This document shows positions 6,236 to 6,476 of a stretch of 6,476 nucleotides of DNA, in pieces (position 1 is the stretch's first letter; each line of letters starts with the position of its first letter). The translations under genes and the position numbers were made by a program. The notes beneath the pieces are model-generated. The model did not search any database. It saw only the letters and a program-made list of their open reading frames with translations, and was not told the origin of the DNA. This DNA comes from Alphaproteobacteria bacterium. GTDB taxonomy: Bacteria; Pseudomonadota; Alphaproteobacteria; Sphingomonadales; SMXR01. The stretch lies in NCBI GenBank assembly GCA_004356215.1, contig SMXR01000001.1, positions 1 to 6,476 on the forward strand, written 5' to 3'.

Positions 6236-6476
6236 TCAAAACTCTTGCGCTTGGGAAAGCCCTTTGGGACATTATTCCCAACCTGGGCACGCTTGCCGAT
6301 CCAGAAATCAAGGTCATGTTCGGTCCGGGTGCGGCCATGCTTGCCGCCCATGGTCCAGGTCAGGCCGTCTATGAGATTAAAAGTTTTGACATCCGCCAGG
6401 CCGCCCTTTTTATAGCCCTGCAGTTTGACCCCTTGACCGCGGGTGAGTTCGCTGACCTCTGACGTCTTGAAAATCA
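6232..6476 (-). CDS. parC: DNA topoisomerase IV subunit A, C-terminal end (cut by window edge)
   Basis: The visible part is the last 80 codons, ending with TAG at 6234-6232 on the minus strand. The reading frame gives ELTRGQGVKLQGYKKGGLAD (9-28 of the fragment), KTFNLIDGLTW (30-40), GRTRTEHDLDFWIGKRAQVG (47-66) and the tail PKGFPKRKSF. This matches the end of the C-terminal beta-pinwheel domain and the tail of alphaproteobacterial ParC, in particular RGQGVKLQ and the closing IGKRAQxG and KGFP motifs. ParC is the DNA-cleaving subunit that, with ParE, unlinks daughter chromosomes. The catalytic Tyr and winged-helix region lie beyond the window. GyrA is a possible alternative for such a fragment, but the tail fits ParC better. 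It is convergent with the TRAP large-subunit gene. Confidence 0.85.
   Translation of the reverse strand, partial: IFKTSEVSELTRGQGVKLQGYKKGGLADVKTFNLIDGLTWTMGGKHGRTRTEHDLDFWIGKRAQVGNNVPKGFPKRKSFD

Overview
The window looks like a chromosomal segment of a moderately GC-rich Alphaproteobacterium. The support is a Bpt/Ate-type aminoacyl-tRNA-protein transferase, a TakP/FcbT-type TRAP transporter with a Tat signal on its binding protein, and the C-terminal tail of an alphaproteobacterial-style ParC. The order or genus cannot be fixed from the sequence alone.

Layout: (1) 1-224, minus strand: the N-terminal 74 codons of a beta-hydroxyacid dehydrogenase (3-hydroxyisobutyrate dehydrogenase family), cut by the window edge. 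(2) 225-379: a divergent intergenic region holding a striking near-perfect inverted repeat (22-nt arms, 15-nt loop, 299-357) in the presumed leader of the plus-strand genes. (3) 380-6235, plus strand: five tightly packed genes with gaps of 17, 8, 4 and 4 nt, very probably one operon. They are an SLC13-type permease with two RCK_C domains, the N-degron transferase Bpt, and a complete three-part TRAP transporter (binding protein, small and large membrane subunits). (4) 6232-6476, minus strand: the C-terminal 80 codons of ParC (topoisomerase IV subunit A), whose stop codon overlaps the stop codon of the TRAP large subunit.

Functionally, the TRAP genes encode a high-affinity, ion-coupled uptake system. 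The binding protein carries the residue pattern of the TakP (2-oxo acid) branch, so a small 2-oxo or 2-hydroxy carboxylate is the most likely ligand. The SLC13-type permease is a second, unrelated anion importer. Bpt tags proteins with N-terminal Asp/Glu for ClpS-ClpAP degradation and has no obvious link to transport. The grouping may be regulatory or just a neighbourhood accident.

No RNA genes, CRISPR arrays, insertion sequences or frameshifted genes were seen. I found no clear new multi-gene system. The most unexplained element is the intergenic inverted repeat. The most notable protein-level oddities are the enlarged TRAP large subunit and the combined Tat and lipobox signal on the binding protein.
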